This document shows positions 43,950 to 51,821 of a DNA stretch of 64,000 nt, in pieces. This DNA is from Sphingobacterium lumbrici (GTDB lineage: Bacteria > Bacteroidota > Bacteroidia > Sphingobacteriales > Sphingobacteriaceae). Numbering within the stretch: the stretch's first letter is position 1; every line of letters begins with the position of its first letter. The notes under the pieces are model-generated. The model did no database searches. It saw only the letters and a program-made list of their open reading frames with translations, and had not been told where the DNA came from. The stretch spans positions 1-64,000 of the forward strand of contig NZ_SRZY01000032.1 of assembly GCF_006476045.1 (NCBI RefSeq), given 5' to 3'. The position numbers and the translations under genes are program-made.

Positions 43950-43953
43950 TCGT
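43921..43953. repeat. Hairpin closing the 21-bp array
   Basis: ACGACATGTAGT (43921-43932), a 9-base loop, and ACTACATGTCGT (43942-43953) form a perfect 12-bp stem. The left arm is the normal junction of two array units and the right arm is its inverted copy, so the array ends in an inverted unit. Confidence 0.8.
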
Positions 43954-43961
43954 TTGTTGCA

Positions 43962-44158
43962 CTAGCTCCTACGTTTGCCCGTTGAGGCCAGCAGTACTTT
44001 GTTCAGTTCCCGTGGGAAATAGTAATCGATCTTGCCTAGCCAGAGGGGCTGCAGCTTTCCTGCGTCCACATAGGCACGATAGGTCGAGTCGGCAATGCCT
44101 AATTTGGCCATTACCTGGGGTTTGAGGAGCAATGGCTGGCCTAAAAGGCTGAGCAGGT
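43962..44158 (-). pseudogene. Small helix-turn-helix-like reading frame (fragment?)
   Basis: About 60 minus-strand codons ending at TAG 43962-43964 read LKPQVMAKLGIADSTYRAYV, then GKIDYYFPRELNKVLLAS. This resembles an excisionase/MerR-type helix-turn-helix with a turn around GIADSTYR. It is in frame with, and directly beyond, the stop of the IS66 remnant, and no clear start codon is visible except an internal ATG. It may be an accessory HTH gene or the remnant of one. Low certainty. Confidence 0.35.
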
Positions 44159-44174
44159 GTATCCGTCCGACGAA

Positions 44175-44420
44175 CTACAGGAGTCTTGATTTCTTGAAGT
44201 TTTGAGTGTATAGCTCCTTTAGGTTTTTGTGATTGATGGATGCTATGTTGAGCAGTGTGTGTTTGAGCCATTGGAATGGATGCACTTCATGCTTTTTACA
44301 GATGGCAAAGAACGAGTATATCATGGCTGATCGCTGGGCTGCCTCATGACTGCCTGCGAAGAGATAATTTTTGCGGCCGAGTGCTACGGGACGAATGGCG
44401 TTCTCGATAAAGTTATTAAG
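44175..44420 (-). pseudogene. IS66-family transposase, C-terminal remnant
   Basis: About 80 codons ending at TAG (44175-44177) read NFIENAIRPVALGRKNYLFAGSHEAAQRSAMIYS and then WLKHTLLNI. The block IRPxALGRKNYLFAGSHEAAQRxA is the conserved C-terminal end of IS66 transposases, including the catalytic Glu region (NxIE). The frame breaks at 44420, so the remaining about 430 residues, and the tnpA/tnpB accessory genes, are absent. The adjoining sequence (GTGGGATACAGG...) is unrelated. Confidence 0.85.
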
Positions 44421-44457
44421 GAAAAAAGTGGGATACAGGACCTCGTATTACATGAAA

Positions 44458-45054
44458 TTATCTGTTGATTTCTATTTTCTTGTTGATAAAGTCTCTTCTT
44501 TTTAATTCAGGTACTCCACCAGTACTCATTTCGTATTCTGTCCCCCGATAATTATTGTTCACGATAAACTCGATCAGCACATACTCGCCCTTAAAGGTCG
44601 ATCTGGGATCAGTTTTTCTGGTAATTTTAACGTGGTCTATTTCCTTAATTTTAGACAACATAGGAGTTTTAGAGTAAAGATGATCCAACAAAAGGTGTGA
44701 TCCGTTGATTTTAATGGTGAGCTTAAATGTCTCAGGGCTTTTAATAATGGATACAGAGGAAAACGGTGTCATCCAAGTAGAAGGTAATCTTTGCGCTCTA
44801 TTAAGGTAAACATCACTTGCATAGTAATAAAAGTAGTCCACAACAGAAATATCAAACTCTTTCTTCAAAACCGAATCGAGTATCGTCTTTGTTGGGATCT
44901 TTATATCCGGAATCAAATTAAATCTCACAGAGTCCACACCATCGGGATAAGGAGTGTCGGCCAGTCCTTGGGCCTTAACAACATTAACACCCCAGCAGGA
45001 TAAGATAATTAAAAAGAAAAAAGCTTCAAAGCTTAATTTGATTTTCCTTTTCAT
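44458..45054 (-). CDS. Secreted protein of unknown function
   Basis: 198 residues with a signal peptide (about 1-28; basic MKRKIK, hydrophobic FFFLIILSCWGV, cleavage near VKAQG). The cysteine at about 20 is not in a convincing lipobox. The mature part is mixed alpha/beta with no motif I recognise; it has a DYFYYYASDVYLN stretch and a basic end (LKRRDFINKKIEINR). It lies in the accessory island, divergent from the C39 peptidase gene with a 146-bp AT-rich gap. It could be a partner of the peptide locus, but that is only positional. Confidence 0.6.
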   Translation of the reverse strand: MKRKIKLSFEAFFFLIILSCWGVNVVKAQGLADTPYPDGVDSVRFNLIPDIKIPTKTILDSVLKKEFDISVVDYFYYYASDVYLNRAQRLPSTWMTPFSSVSIIKSPETFKLTIKINGSHLLLDHLYSKTPMLSKIKEIDHVKITRKTDPRSTFKGEYVLIEFIVNNNYRGTEYEMSTGGVPELKRRDFINKKIEINR

Positions 45055-45200
45055 AATTTATTCGTTTATAATTTATTATCACCTAATATAGAATAAGCTA
45101 AGTGTCTTTTCAAACACAAAAAGAACACAATCGATTGTTTTATTTTTAGGCTTGGTGTTAATTATATTAAAAGATACATTTGAACTGTATATGCCAAATT

Positions 45201-45836
45201 ATGAGATTGAAAAAATTCCCCTTAGATAGACAGCTAGACATGATGGACTGTGGACCAGCCAGTCTAAAGATGATAGCTAAGTTTTATGGAAAGTATTATT
45301 CTCTACCCTACCTAAGGGATCTATGTGGAAATACACGCGAAGGTGTATCACTTGCAGGCATATCACATGGAGCAGAAACCATAGGGCTACGTACCTTGGC
45401 AGCTCACTGCACCATCGATGATATTGTAGAAAAAGTTCCCCTGCATGTCATTATCCATTGGGACAACAGCCACTTTGTAGTCCCCTATGATGTAAAACAA
45501 TCCCGAAACAAGAATCTAAAATTTTATATAGCGGATCCGGCCAAAGGTTATGTCAGTTATTACCATAATGTGGTCATCAATGGGATAAACACTGCTACTA
45601 ATCAGTTAACCTGCTTTGATCCCACTACAGGAGATAATTATGAAATTGATAGTCTCAATAATTTAGCAAGTGTATTTGCCGTTTATTCTATGAATCCATT
45701 AAATACAAATTATACACAAATGCCTGGAAACACGAGTGATACAGGCACTTATACCACAGAAGATCCGTACGCTACGACTTCATATCCACAAACTACGGAC
45801 AATTTTGGCAATCCCATTACGACTACTTATCCGTAA
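45201..45836 (+). CDS. Free-standing C39 peptidase-domain protein with an unusual C-terminal tail
   Basis: 211 residues. Residues 1-118 match the C39 double-glycine leader peptidase domain that normally opens a peptidase-containing ABC transporter. Oxyanion Gln11, catalytic Cys17 in MDCGPASL, His91 in HWDNSHFVV and Asp112 in IADPAKG are all present. No membrane segments or ABC domain follow. Instead come a segment reading VVINGINTATNQLTCFDPTTG, itself like the His-Asn end of a second papain-like fold, and a Thr/Tyr/Pro-rich tail. It looks like a recombined or truncated peptide exporter. The ATG at 45201 gives the domain start; a TTG at 45180 adds seven residues. First gene of a tight co-directional block. 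Confidence 0.8.
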   Translation: MRLKKFPLDRQLDMMDCGPASLKMIAKFYGKYYSLPYLRDLCGNTREGVSLAGISHGAETIGLRTLAAHCTIDDIVEKVPLHVIIHWDNSHFVVPYDVKQSRNKNLKFYIADPAKGYVSYYHNVVINGINTATNQLTCFDPTTGDNYEIDSLNNLASVFAVYSMNPLNTNYTQMPGNTSDTGTYTTEDPYATTSYPQTTDNFGNPITTTYP

Positions 45837-45862
45837 TTTACTAATTATTAAGAACAACAGAG

Positions 45863-46558
45863 ATGAAATGGTTTATTCTATTTTTCTTGGCTCTATTCCT
45901 GCATATATCGAATGGACAAGAACAAAAAAGTGAAAACAAAAAAAAGGTATACAATATCTCCTTTGACGAAAGCCCTGCTCAAGCGGACAGTGCGATGAAA
46001 AGTAATTTTGATACGATTCTAACTAAATTCAATATGGAATTGAACCCACATAGTGGATTTAACTATTTAAAAGTCGGAAAGCGAGCAACATCATTTTACT
46101 ATGATGAAGAGAATAGAGTTTTTATTGGAACTACCTCGTTTCATTTTATTAATAGCGACTCTACAGTACTAATCGCTATTTACCCATTTGATATTCAGCG
46201 TGCCAAAGAGAACAAAAGATTGAGTTATTTAGATCGTAATGAGAATCTCTTTAAGGAAATTTCTGGCATAGAACTTCGGACCTCTTTAAAATGTGACACC
46301 ACAGAAAAGGATGCTGACCCCTATTATGCGTATTTTAATGCGGACAAAATAGGCGTATTCCAACTGCAAAATAGATTTCCAGCGGAAATGCTATCGATAA
46401 ATAGATTTCCATTGCCATTTATGGGGTACTATTACCAGACTTCCTATTATATGCTTCGAAAGGATGTAGGTTACTTCTTGATCTATCAGTTCACAAAGGA
46501 GCCTCATGAGAAAAGTGACACAGAATACCAACTCCCGAAATTATTTAGATTTAAATAA
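45863..46558 (+). CDS. Secreted tandem paralogue 1 (unknown family)
   Basis: 231 residues with a signal peptide (MKWFILFFLALFLHISNGQ). No known domain recognised. It is the first of three tandem copies sharing residues about 1-68 and about 138-231 almost exactly, while residues about 70-137 differ (here ATSFYYDEENRVFIGTTS). The conserved C-terminal half is aromatic-rich (MGYYYQTSYYMLRK), suggesting a beta-rich periplasmic or surface protein. It lies 26 bp after the C39 gene and 2 bp before copy 2, so co-translation is likely. Immunity, receptor or adhesin roles are all possible. Confidence 0.75.
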   Translation: MKWFILFFLALFLHISNGQEQKSENKKKVYNISFDESPAQADSAMKSNFDTILTKFNMELNPHSGFNYLKVGKRATSFYYDEENRVFIGTTSFHFINSDSTVLIAIYPFDIQRAKENKRLSYLDRNENLFKEISGIELRTSLKCDTTEKDADPYYAYFNADKIGVFQLQNRFPAEMLSINRFPLPFMGYYYQTSYYMLRKDVGYFLIYQFTKEPHEKSDTEYQLPKLFRFK

Positions 46559-46560
46559 GT

Positions 46561-47256
46561 ATGAAATGGTTTATTCTATTTTTCTTGGCTCTATTCCTGC
46601 ATATATCGAATGGACAAGATAAAAAAAGTGAAAACAAAAAAAAGGTATACAATATCTCCTTTGACGAAAGCCCTGCCCAAGCCGATAGCGCGATGAGGAG
46701 TTATTTTGATACCATTCTAACCAAATTCAATATGGAGTTAAATCCATACAGTGGATTTAACTATTTAAAAGTCGGAAAGCGTTCACCAACATTTTATTAT
46801 GATGAAAAAAATAAAGTTTTCATTGGCAATACAATGTTTCATTTTATTAACAGAGACTCATCATTGTTAATCGGCATTTTCAGGTTTGACATTCAGCGCG
46901 CTAAAGAGAACAAGAGTTTAAGTTATTTAGATTACAATGAGAATATGTTCAGAAATATAGATGGCATAGGACGTAGAACCTCTTTAAAATGTGATACCAC
47001 AGAAAAGGATGCTGACCCCTATTATGCGTATTTTAATGCGGACAAAATAGGCGTATTCCAACTGCAAAATAGATTTCCAGCGGAAATGCTATCGATAAAT
47101 AGATTTCCATTGCCATTTATGGGGTACTATTACCAGACTTCCTATTATATGCTTCGAAAGGATGTAGGTTACTTCTTGATCTATCAGTTCACAAAGGAGC
47201 CTCATGAGAAAAGTGACACAGAATACCAACTCCCGAAATTATTTAGATTTAAATAA
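46561..47256 (+). CDS. Secreted tandem paralogue 2 (unknown family)
   Basis: 231 residues. The signal peptide and the N-terminal 20 codons are identical at DNA level to copy 1, and the last 95 residues are identical in protein. The middle differs (SPTFYYDEKNKVFIGNTM, then RDSSLLIGIFRFD). From about residue 125 it matches copy 3 (YLDYNENMFRNIDGIGRR) rather than copy 1, showing mosaic exchange among copies. The start is 2 bp after the stop of copy 1. Confidence 0.75.
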   Translation: MKWFILFFLALFLHISNGQDKKSENKKKVYNISFDESPAQADSAMRSYFDTILTKFNMELNPYSGFNYLKVGKRSPTFYYDEKNKVFIGNTMFHFINRDSSLLIGIFRFDIQRAKENKSLSYLDYNENMFRNIDGIGRRTSLKCDTTEKDADPYYAYFNADKIGVFQLQNRFPAEMLSINRFPLPFMGYYYQTSYYMLRKDVGYFLIYQFTKEPHEKSDTEYQLPKLFRFK

Positions 47257-47258
47257 GT

Positions 47259-47951
47259 ATGAAATGGTTTATTCTATTTTTCTTGGCTCTATTCCTGCAT
47301 ATATCGAATGGACAAGAACAAAAAAGTGAAAACAAAAAAAAGGTATACAATATCTCCTTTGACGAAAGCCCTGCCCAAGCGGACAGTGCGATGAGGAGTA
47401 ATTTTGATACGATTCTAACTAAATTTAATATGGAATTGAATCCGCACAGTGGATTTAACTATTTAAAAGTCGGAAAGCGAACAATGCCATTTGACTATGT
47501 GCCAAATAGAGTTTTTATCAGCGATATCATGTTTCATTTTGTTAACAGCGATTCTACAGTTCTAATTGGAGTTTATCTGTTTGATATTCAGCGCGCTAAA
47601 GAAAACAAAAGATTGAGTTATTTAGATTATAATGAGAATATGTTCAGAAATATAGATGGCATAGGACGTAGGACCTCTTTAAAATGTGACACCACAGAAA
47701 AGGATGCCGACCCCTATTATGCGTATTTTAATGCGGACAAAATAGGCGTATTCCAACTGCAAAATAGATTTCCAGAGGAGATGCTATCGATAAATAGATT
47801 TCCATTGCCATTTATGGGGTACTATTACCAGACTTCCTATTATATGCTTCGAAAGGATGTGGGTTACTTCTTGATCTATCAGTTTACAAAGGAGCCTAAC
47901 GTCAAAAGTAGCACAGAGTACCAACTCCCCAAATTATTCAGATTTAAATAG
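47259..47951 (+). CDS. Secreted tandem paralogue 3 (unknown family)
   Basis: 230 residues, one shorter than its siblings in the variable middle (TMPFDYVPNRVFISDIMFHFV). The N-terminal signal region is again identical at DNA level, and the C-terminal half is nearly identical except NVKSSTEY near the end. It follows copy 2 by 2 bp and precedes the glycosyltransferase fragment by 2 bp with the same stop-GT-ATG spacing, so the whole block reads as one operon. Confidence 0.75.
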   Translation: MKWFILFFLALFLHISNGQEQKSENKKKVYNISFDESPAQADSAMRSNFDTILTKFNMELNPHSGFNYLKVGKRTMPFDYVPNRVFISDIMFHFVNSDSTVLIGVYLFDIQRAKENKRLSYLDYNENMFRNIDGIGRRTSLKCDTTEKDADPYYAYFNADKIGVFQLQNRFPEEMLSINRFPLPFMGYYYQTSYYMLRKDVGYFLIYQFTKEPNVKSSTEYQLPKLFRFK

Positions 47952-47953
47952 GT

Positions 47954-48382
47954 ATGATAAGGATTTTCATCTTCGACTATCACAATGCTGTAAGAAATGG
48001 CATTAAGACCTATATCCATAATCTAATCGAAGGTTTTGAAAATCACAAGCAAATCAGAATCACTCAAGTAATTTTAAATTCAAATTTCAAGGATGGAATT
48101 GTAATTCAAGAAATAAACTCCATAACTAAGTATCATGTTCCATTTGATATTGGTCAGGGAATACATGTGAATGATAATCTTTTAATTGAATTTGTAAAGG
48201 ATAATTTAATTAAAGGGGAAAAGAACATATTTCATTTTAACTGGATAAATCATGGTGTTTTCGCTCACTTATTAAAGAGGCTGTTTTCCACTCCTCGAAG
48301 ATATTTGCACTCCATTTTGGGGTATACAGGTCACAATGTGCGAACCAAGCAACAGATTGCGAATGCCTTAGGCGGAACCTGA
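47954..48382 (+). pseudogene. Glycosyltransferase (GT-B/GT4-like), N-terminal piece only
   Basis: The first about 110 residues look like the N-terminal Rossmann half of a GT-B glycosyltransferase: IFIFDYHNAVRNGIKTYI (donor-side GxxTY loop), then a strand ending FHFNWINHGVF. Intact relatives would be 380-450 residues. Around residue 112-118 the frame enters foreign sequence (YTGHNVRTKQQIANALGG) and stops at 48382. Similar glycosyltransferases occur with C39 exporters in Bacteroidota peptide-maturation loci (recalled, not searched). It starts 2 bp after paralogue 3. Confidence 0.65.
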
Positions 48383-48494
48383 AAGCGGCCTCACAGCAAG
48401 GCCTACTCCTACGTCCCTTATCAGGCGATCAAAACTTCTATGGCCGAAGCACACGGGTTGGCGGGCAAGCGGACATCACAGAGCTATTATGCGC
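48310..48494 (+). other. Unidentified coding-like debris
   Basis: Beyond the glycosyltransferase break, one plus frame stays coding-like across its own TGA: HNVRTKQQIANALGG, stop, then KAYSYVPYQAIKTSMAEAHG and SQSYYAPRK before TGA. I do not recognise the family. It is more GC-rich than the three paralogues, so it probably comes from another element. Confidence 0.35.
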
Positions 48495-48623
48495 CTAGAA
48501 AATGAACGTGCCGGAGATTGTTATATCCGTGAAGCCGAAGAACAAAATTGGAGCACACGAACAGTAGAACGAAATATTAATTCGTTCTACTACGAGCGGT
48601 TACTATCTTCAAAAGATAAATAA
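48495..48623 (+). pseudogene. DUF1016/YhcG remnant
   Basis: 43 codons ending at TAA (48621-48623) read CYIREAEEQNWSTRTVERNI, then SFYYERLLSSKDK. This is the conserved middle of the DUF1016 family (compare NWTVRQLERQI in the gene at 90-899). Both the N-terminal part and the nuclease core are missing. It is not the same sequence as the first DUF1016 gene, so it derives from a different member. Confidence 0.8.
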
Positions 48624-48729
48624 TCCGCAGTACAATACAGTGCTGCACAGGAGAAACAACTTCCCGAAGGATTTCATTGTTCCAACCATCGAAAGAGGAA
48701 TGGCGTGAGGGGCTGTCTGAAAAGCCTTA
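48624..48729. other. Right edge of the accessory island
   Basis: No gene. The sequence GGGGCTGTCTGAAAAG near 48711 resembles the terminal repeats of several Bacteroidota insertion sequences and sits just before the glmM stop. This suggests an IS end, but no transposase or second end is visible. Confidence 0.25.
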
Positions 48730-50112
48730 TTAACCAATAATCTCTTTCATCTCGGCAATAATCCGTTCGGCAATTGCTTCTGCTGCCTCGGGTGTCTGCC
48801 CTTCCGAGTAAATACGGATAATCGGCTCGGTATTCGATTTACGAAGATGTACCCATTCGTTTTCAAAGTCGATTTTCAATCCATCGATTACCGAATGATT
48901 TTCATGGGCATATTTTTCCTGCATTTTAGCCAATAAGTTGTCGATATCCAATTCGGGAGTTAGTGTAATTTTGTTTTTCGACATAAAATATTGTGGAAGC
49001 TCCGCTCTGTATTGCGAAACTTTCTTCCCTAACTTAGCTAAATGTGACAAGAAAATAGCTACGCCTACCAACGCATCCCGTCCATAATGCGAAGCCGGAT
49101 AGATAACACCACCATTTCCTTCTCCACCAATCACGGCATCTACTTCTTTCATCTTAGTCACGACATTTACCTCGCCAACGGCTGCCGCAAAATATGTTCC
49201 ACCATGTTTTTGTGTGATATCGCGTAATGCCCTGGTCGACGATAGATTTGACACGGTGTTGCCCTTTTTATGCTGAAGGATATAATCGGCCACGGCAACT
49301 AATGTATATTCTTCTCCAAAAAGTTCGCCGTCTTCCATCATGAATACTAAGCGATCCACATCCGGATCTACGGCAATCCCCAGATCGGCTCCATGCTCCA
49401 ATACGGCAGCGGATAGATCCGTCAGGTTTTCTTTAAGCGGTTCAGGGTTATGTGGGAATTTACCATTTGGTGTGCAATGGATCTGATAGACTGTTTCAAC
49501 GCCTAAAGCCGCCAATAATGCAGGGATGAATATACCGCCCGAGCTGTTAACCGCATCAACAGCTACTTTAAAATTAGCTTTTTTAATAGCTTCCACATCA
49601 ACATATTCCAACGCTAAAACAGCGTCAATATGCTTTTGCAGGTAACTTTGATCATGAACAACTTTTCCCAGATCTTGTACCTCAGCAAAATCGAAATCCA
49701 AACTTTCACCTAATGCAAGTACTTCCTTGCCCTCCAAATCGGAAATAAACTCCCCTTCGTGATTTAACAGTTTTAAGGCATTCCATTGCCCCGGATTATG
49801 TGAAGCTGTGAGGATAATCCCTCCTGCCGCTCCTTCAAGTGGCACGGCAATCTCTACGGTAGGTGTCGTAGACAATCCCAAATCGACAACCTCAGCACCT
49901 ATACTTTGTAATGTACCGACTACCAGATTATTCACCATCTCACCTGATTCGCGCGCATCTCTCCCAACCACTATTTTCTTATTACCTGTTTTGCCGATTA
50001 AAATCTTACCAAAGGCTGCTGTAAACTTAACAATGTCAATCGGTGTTAACGATTCACCTGATTTCCCACCTATAGTACCTCGAATACCGGATATGGATTT
50101 AATTAATGTCAT
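48730..50112 (-). CDS. glmM: Phosphoglucosamine mutase
   Basis: A 460-residue phosphohexomutase making glucosamine-1-phosphate for UDP-GlcNAc and hence peptidoglycan and LPS. The active phosphoserine is Ser104 in LTASHNPGQWNALK, the metal site is DPDVDRLVF, the sugar loop is GGEGNGGVIYP, and the phosphate loop is RKSNTEPIIRIYSE. The ATG at 50112 (MTLIKSISGIRGT) is the family start; a frame opening at 50229 adds an unrelated hydrophobic stretch. Its stop marks the right border of the accessory island. Confidence 0.92.
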   Translation of the reverse strand: MTLIKSISGIRGTIGGKSGESLTPIDIVKFTAAFGKILIGKTGNKKIVVGRDARESGEMVNNLVVGTLQSIGAEVVDLGLSTTPTVEIAVPLEGAAGGIILTASHNPGQWNALKLLNHEGEFISDLEGKEVLALGESLDFDFAEVQDLGKVVHDQSYLQKHIDAVLALEYVDVEAIKKANFKVAVDAVNSSGGIFIPALLAALGVETVYQIHCTPNGKFPHNPEPLKENLTDLSAAVLEHGADLGIAVDPDVDRLVFMMEDGELFGEEYTLVAVADYILQHKKGNTVSNLSSTRALRDITQKHGGTYFAAAVGEVNVVTKMKEVDAVIGGEGNGGVIYPASHYGRDALVGVAIFLSHLAKLGKKVSQYRAELPQYFMSKNKITLTPELDIDNLLAKMQEKYAHENHSVIDGLKIDFENEWVHLRKSNTEPIIRIYSEGQTPEAAEAIAERIIAEMKEIIG

Positions 50113-50307
50113 AATCTTTCTAATATTTATAGATCGTAAAAATAAGCTATTAATAAGAAATATCCATGAAATCCAAACACAAACACACATAAAAATATCC
50201 GGGACATTCCTTATGACTTTAAAAAACAAACCGAGCTTGCGAGCTCATGAAATAATTATTGACATAAGAATTTACAACAAATACTTCAATAATTGAATCC
50301 AAAAGCA

Positions 50308-50315
50308 TACCTTTG
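50308..50315 (+). promoter_or_regulatory. Candidate -7 element of the PAP2-ZIP operon
   Basis: TACCTTTG matches TAnnTTTG about 92 bp before the PAP2 ATG, giving a leader of about 85 nt. Confidence 0.45.
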
Positions 50316-50406
50316 TTGCAACTTTGTGTATTTAAACAGTATTTACTTATTTTATTCCTTATAAAATAATGTACTTTTATCGGATAAAACCACAAAACCA
50401 CTACGT

Positions 50407-51003
50407 ATGTTGCAGCAAATAATAGAATTAGATAAAGAAATATTCCTGATTATCAATCAGGGGATGAGTAATCCCGTATTTGATTGGTTGCTACCCATAC
50501 TTCGGAATCCATATACATGGACACCCCTCTATTTGTTTTTAATTATTTTTTTTATAAAAAATTACGGCAAATTCGGTATTGCAATCGTCCTTTGCACTTT
50601 AATTAATTTTGGTGTTTCGGATGGTCTTTCGTCACACCTTATCAAAAAATCAGTAAAACGTCTCCGCCCCTGCAATGACATTGAATTCAAGCATGACATT
50701 AATCTTCGTGTTCGATGTGGTTCGGGCTACAGTTTTACAAGTTCTCATGCTGCGAATCACTTTGCCATGGCATTTTTCTGGATTGTACTCTTCAGAAGAA
50801 GATGGAAACACACCCTGTGGCTATCTATAACGTGGGCTGCATTAATTTCGATTTCCCAGATATACGTAGGCGTACACTATCCTTTTGACATCTTATGCGG
50901 AGCTATCTTTGGTGCATTAATAGGCATCCTTAATGGAAATCTCTTCGTAAGATTACTACCTAAATTCACAAACGAAAATATTCAAGAAAACACTTCTATA
51001 TGA
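50407..51003 (+). CDS. PAP2-family membrane phosphatase
   Basis: A 198-residue lipid phosphatase-like membrane protein (about five membrane segments). The three phosphatase motifs are visible: KKSVKRLRPC (KxxxxxxRP), SSHAANHFA (the PSGH-type motif with the catalytic His) and SQIYVGVHYPFD (SRxYxGxHxxxD). The likely substrate is undecaprenyl pyrophosphate or a phospholipid phosphate at the periplasmic face. Its stop overlaps the ZIP transporter start by 4 bp (ATGA), indicating translational coupling. Confidence 0.9.
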   Translation: MLQQIIELDKEIFLIINQGMSNPVFDWLLPILRNPYTWTPLYLFLIIFFIKNYGKFGIAIVLCTLINFGVSDGLSSHLIKKSVKRLRPCNDIEFKHDINLRVRCGSGYSFTSSHAANHFAMAFFWIVLFRRRWKHTLWLSITWAALISISQIYVGVHYPFDILCGAIFGALIGILNGNLFVRLLPKFTNENIQENTSI

Positions 51004-51821
51004 GTTTTGCTCTAATTATTACAATTTTATTTGGCTCTGCTTTAGCTAGTGGATTAGCTGTATTTTTTGTCAAACGCAACAATACAAATTTACTCAAGCT
51101 TATCCTGTCTTTTAGCGGCGCATATTTATTTGCTATAACGGTACTACACCTCATACCGCATGTTTACCATTCCAATGCCAGCAGTCCGGAGGTCATCGGA
51201 TTATTTATATTAGGAGGCTTTATTTTCCAATTGATATTAGAACAATTTTCTCAAGGTATCGAACATGGACATATACACCACGATAATCATCAGGCTTTTC
51301 CGATAGGGATAATGGTAAGTTTATGTCTACATGCGTTATTAGAGGGAATGCCATTAGCTTCTGAACATCAATCTCAGCTAGTTTTTGGAATCGCTATACA
51401 TCATATTCCGGCAGCGTTTGCCCTTGGAAGTTTATTGCTGCATACTTCGTTAAAAAAACAAAGCATTATTCTAATGCTAGTTATATTTGCCATTATGACT
51501 CCATTGGGTTTTATACTAAGTAAAACCATTAGCAATGGTAGTATTGGAAATATTTCTCAACACTTTGACAAGATCATGGCGGTAGTAATAGGGATATTCT
51601 TACATATTTCCACCACAATTTTATTTGAATCCGGATCTGCCGATCATCATAAATTTAACAAGAAAAAGATGATAGCTGTATTCCTCGGAATAGCTGTTTC
51701 ATTGAGCAATTTCCTGTTTGAGTCTCATACACATAGTCATGATACACCTCATCCGCAAGAACATCATGGTCATGACCATGACCATGACCATGATCACGAT
51801 CATGACGATCATCACCATTAA
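51000..51821 (+). CDS. ZIP-family metal transporter with a His/Asp-rich tail
   Basis: A 273-residue ZIP permease (about eight membrane segments) importing zinc or iron. The metal-path segments are visible: SLCLHALLEGMPLA (His and Glu, TM4) and GIAIHHIPAAFALG (His-His, TM5). An internal loop HGHIHHDNHQ and the last 25 residues (alternating His-Asp) form extra metal-binding regions. The tail is encoded by a CATGAC hexamer repeat (about 51770-51815), which could change length by slippage without breaking frame. Coupled to the PAP2 gene by a 4-bp overlap and convergent with the MarR gene, whose stop directly abuts. Confidence 0.9.
   Translation: MSFALIITILFGSALASGLAVFFVKRNNTNLLKLILSFSGAYLFAITVLHLIPHVYHSNASSPEVIGLFILGGFIFQLILEQFSQGIEHGHIHHDNHQAFPIGIMVSLCLHALLEGMPLASEHQSQLVFGIAIHHIPAAFALGSLLLHTSLKKQSIILMLVIFAIMTPLGFILSKTISNGSIGNISQHFDKIMAVVIGIFLHISTTILFESGSADHHKFNKKKMIAVFLGIAVSLSNFLFESHTHSHDTPHPQEHHGHDHDHDHDHDHDDHHH

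Noticed and set aside
43969..44271. 100-codon minus-strand frame over the IS66 remnant
   Set aside because: It is in the wrong frame relative to the IS66 transposase and HTH-like readings, and its composition is that of a shadow frame.
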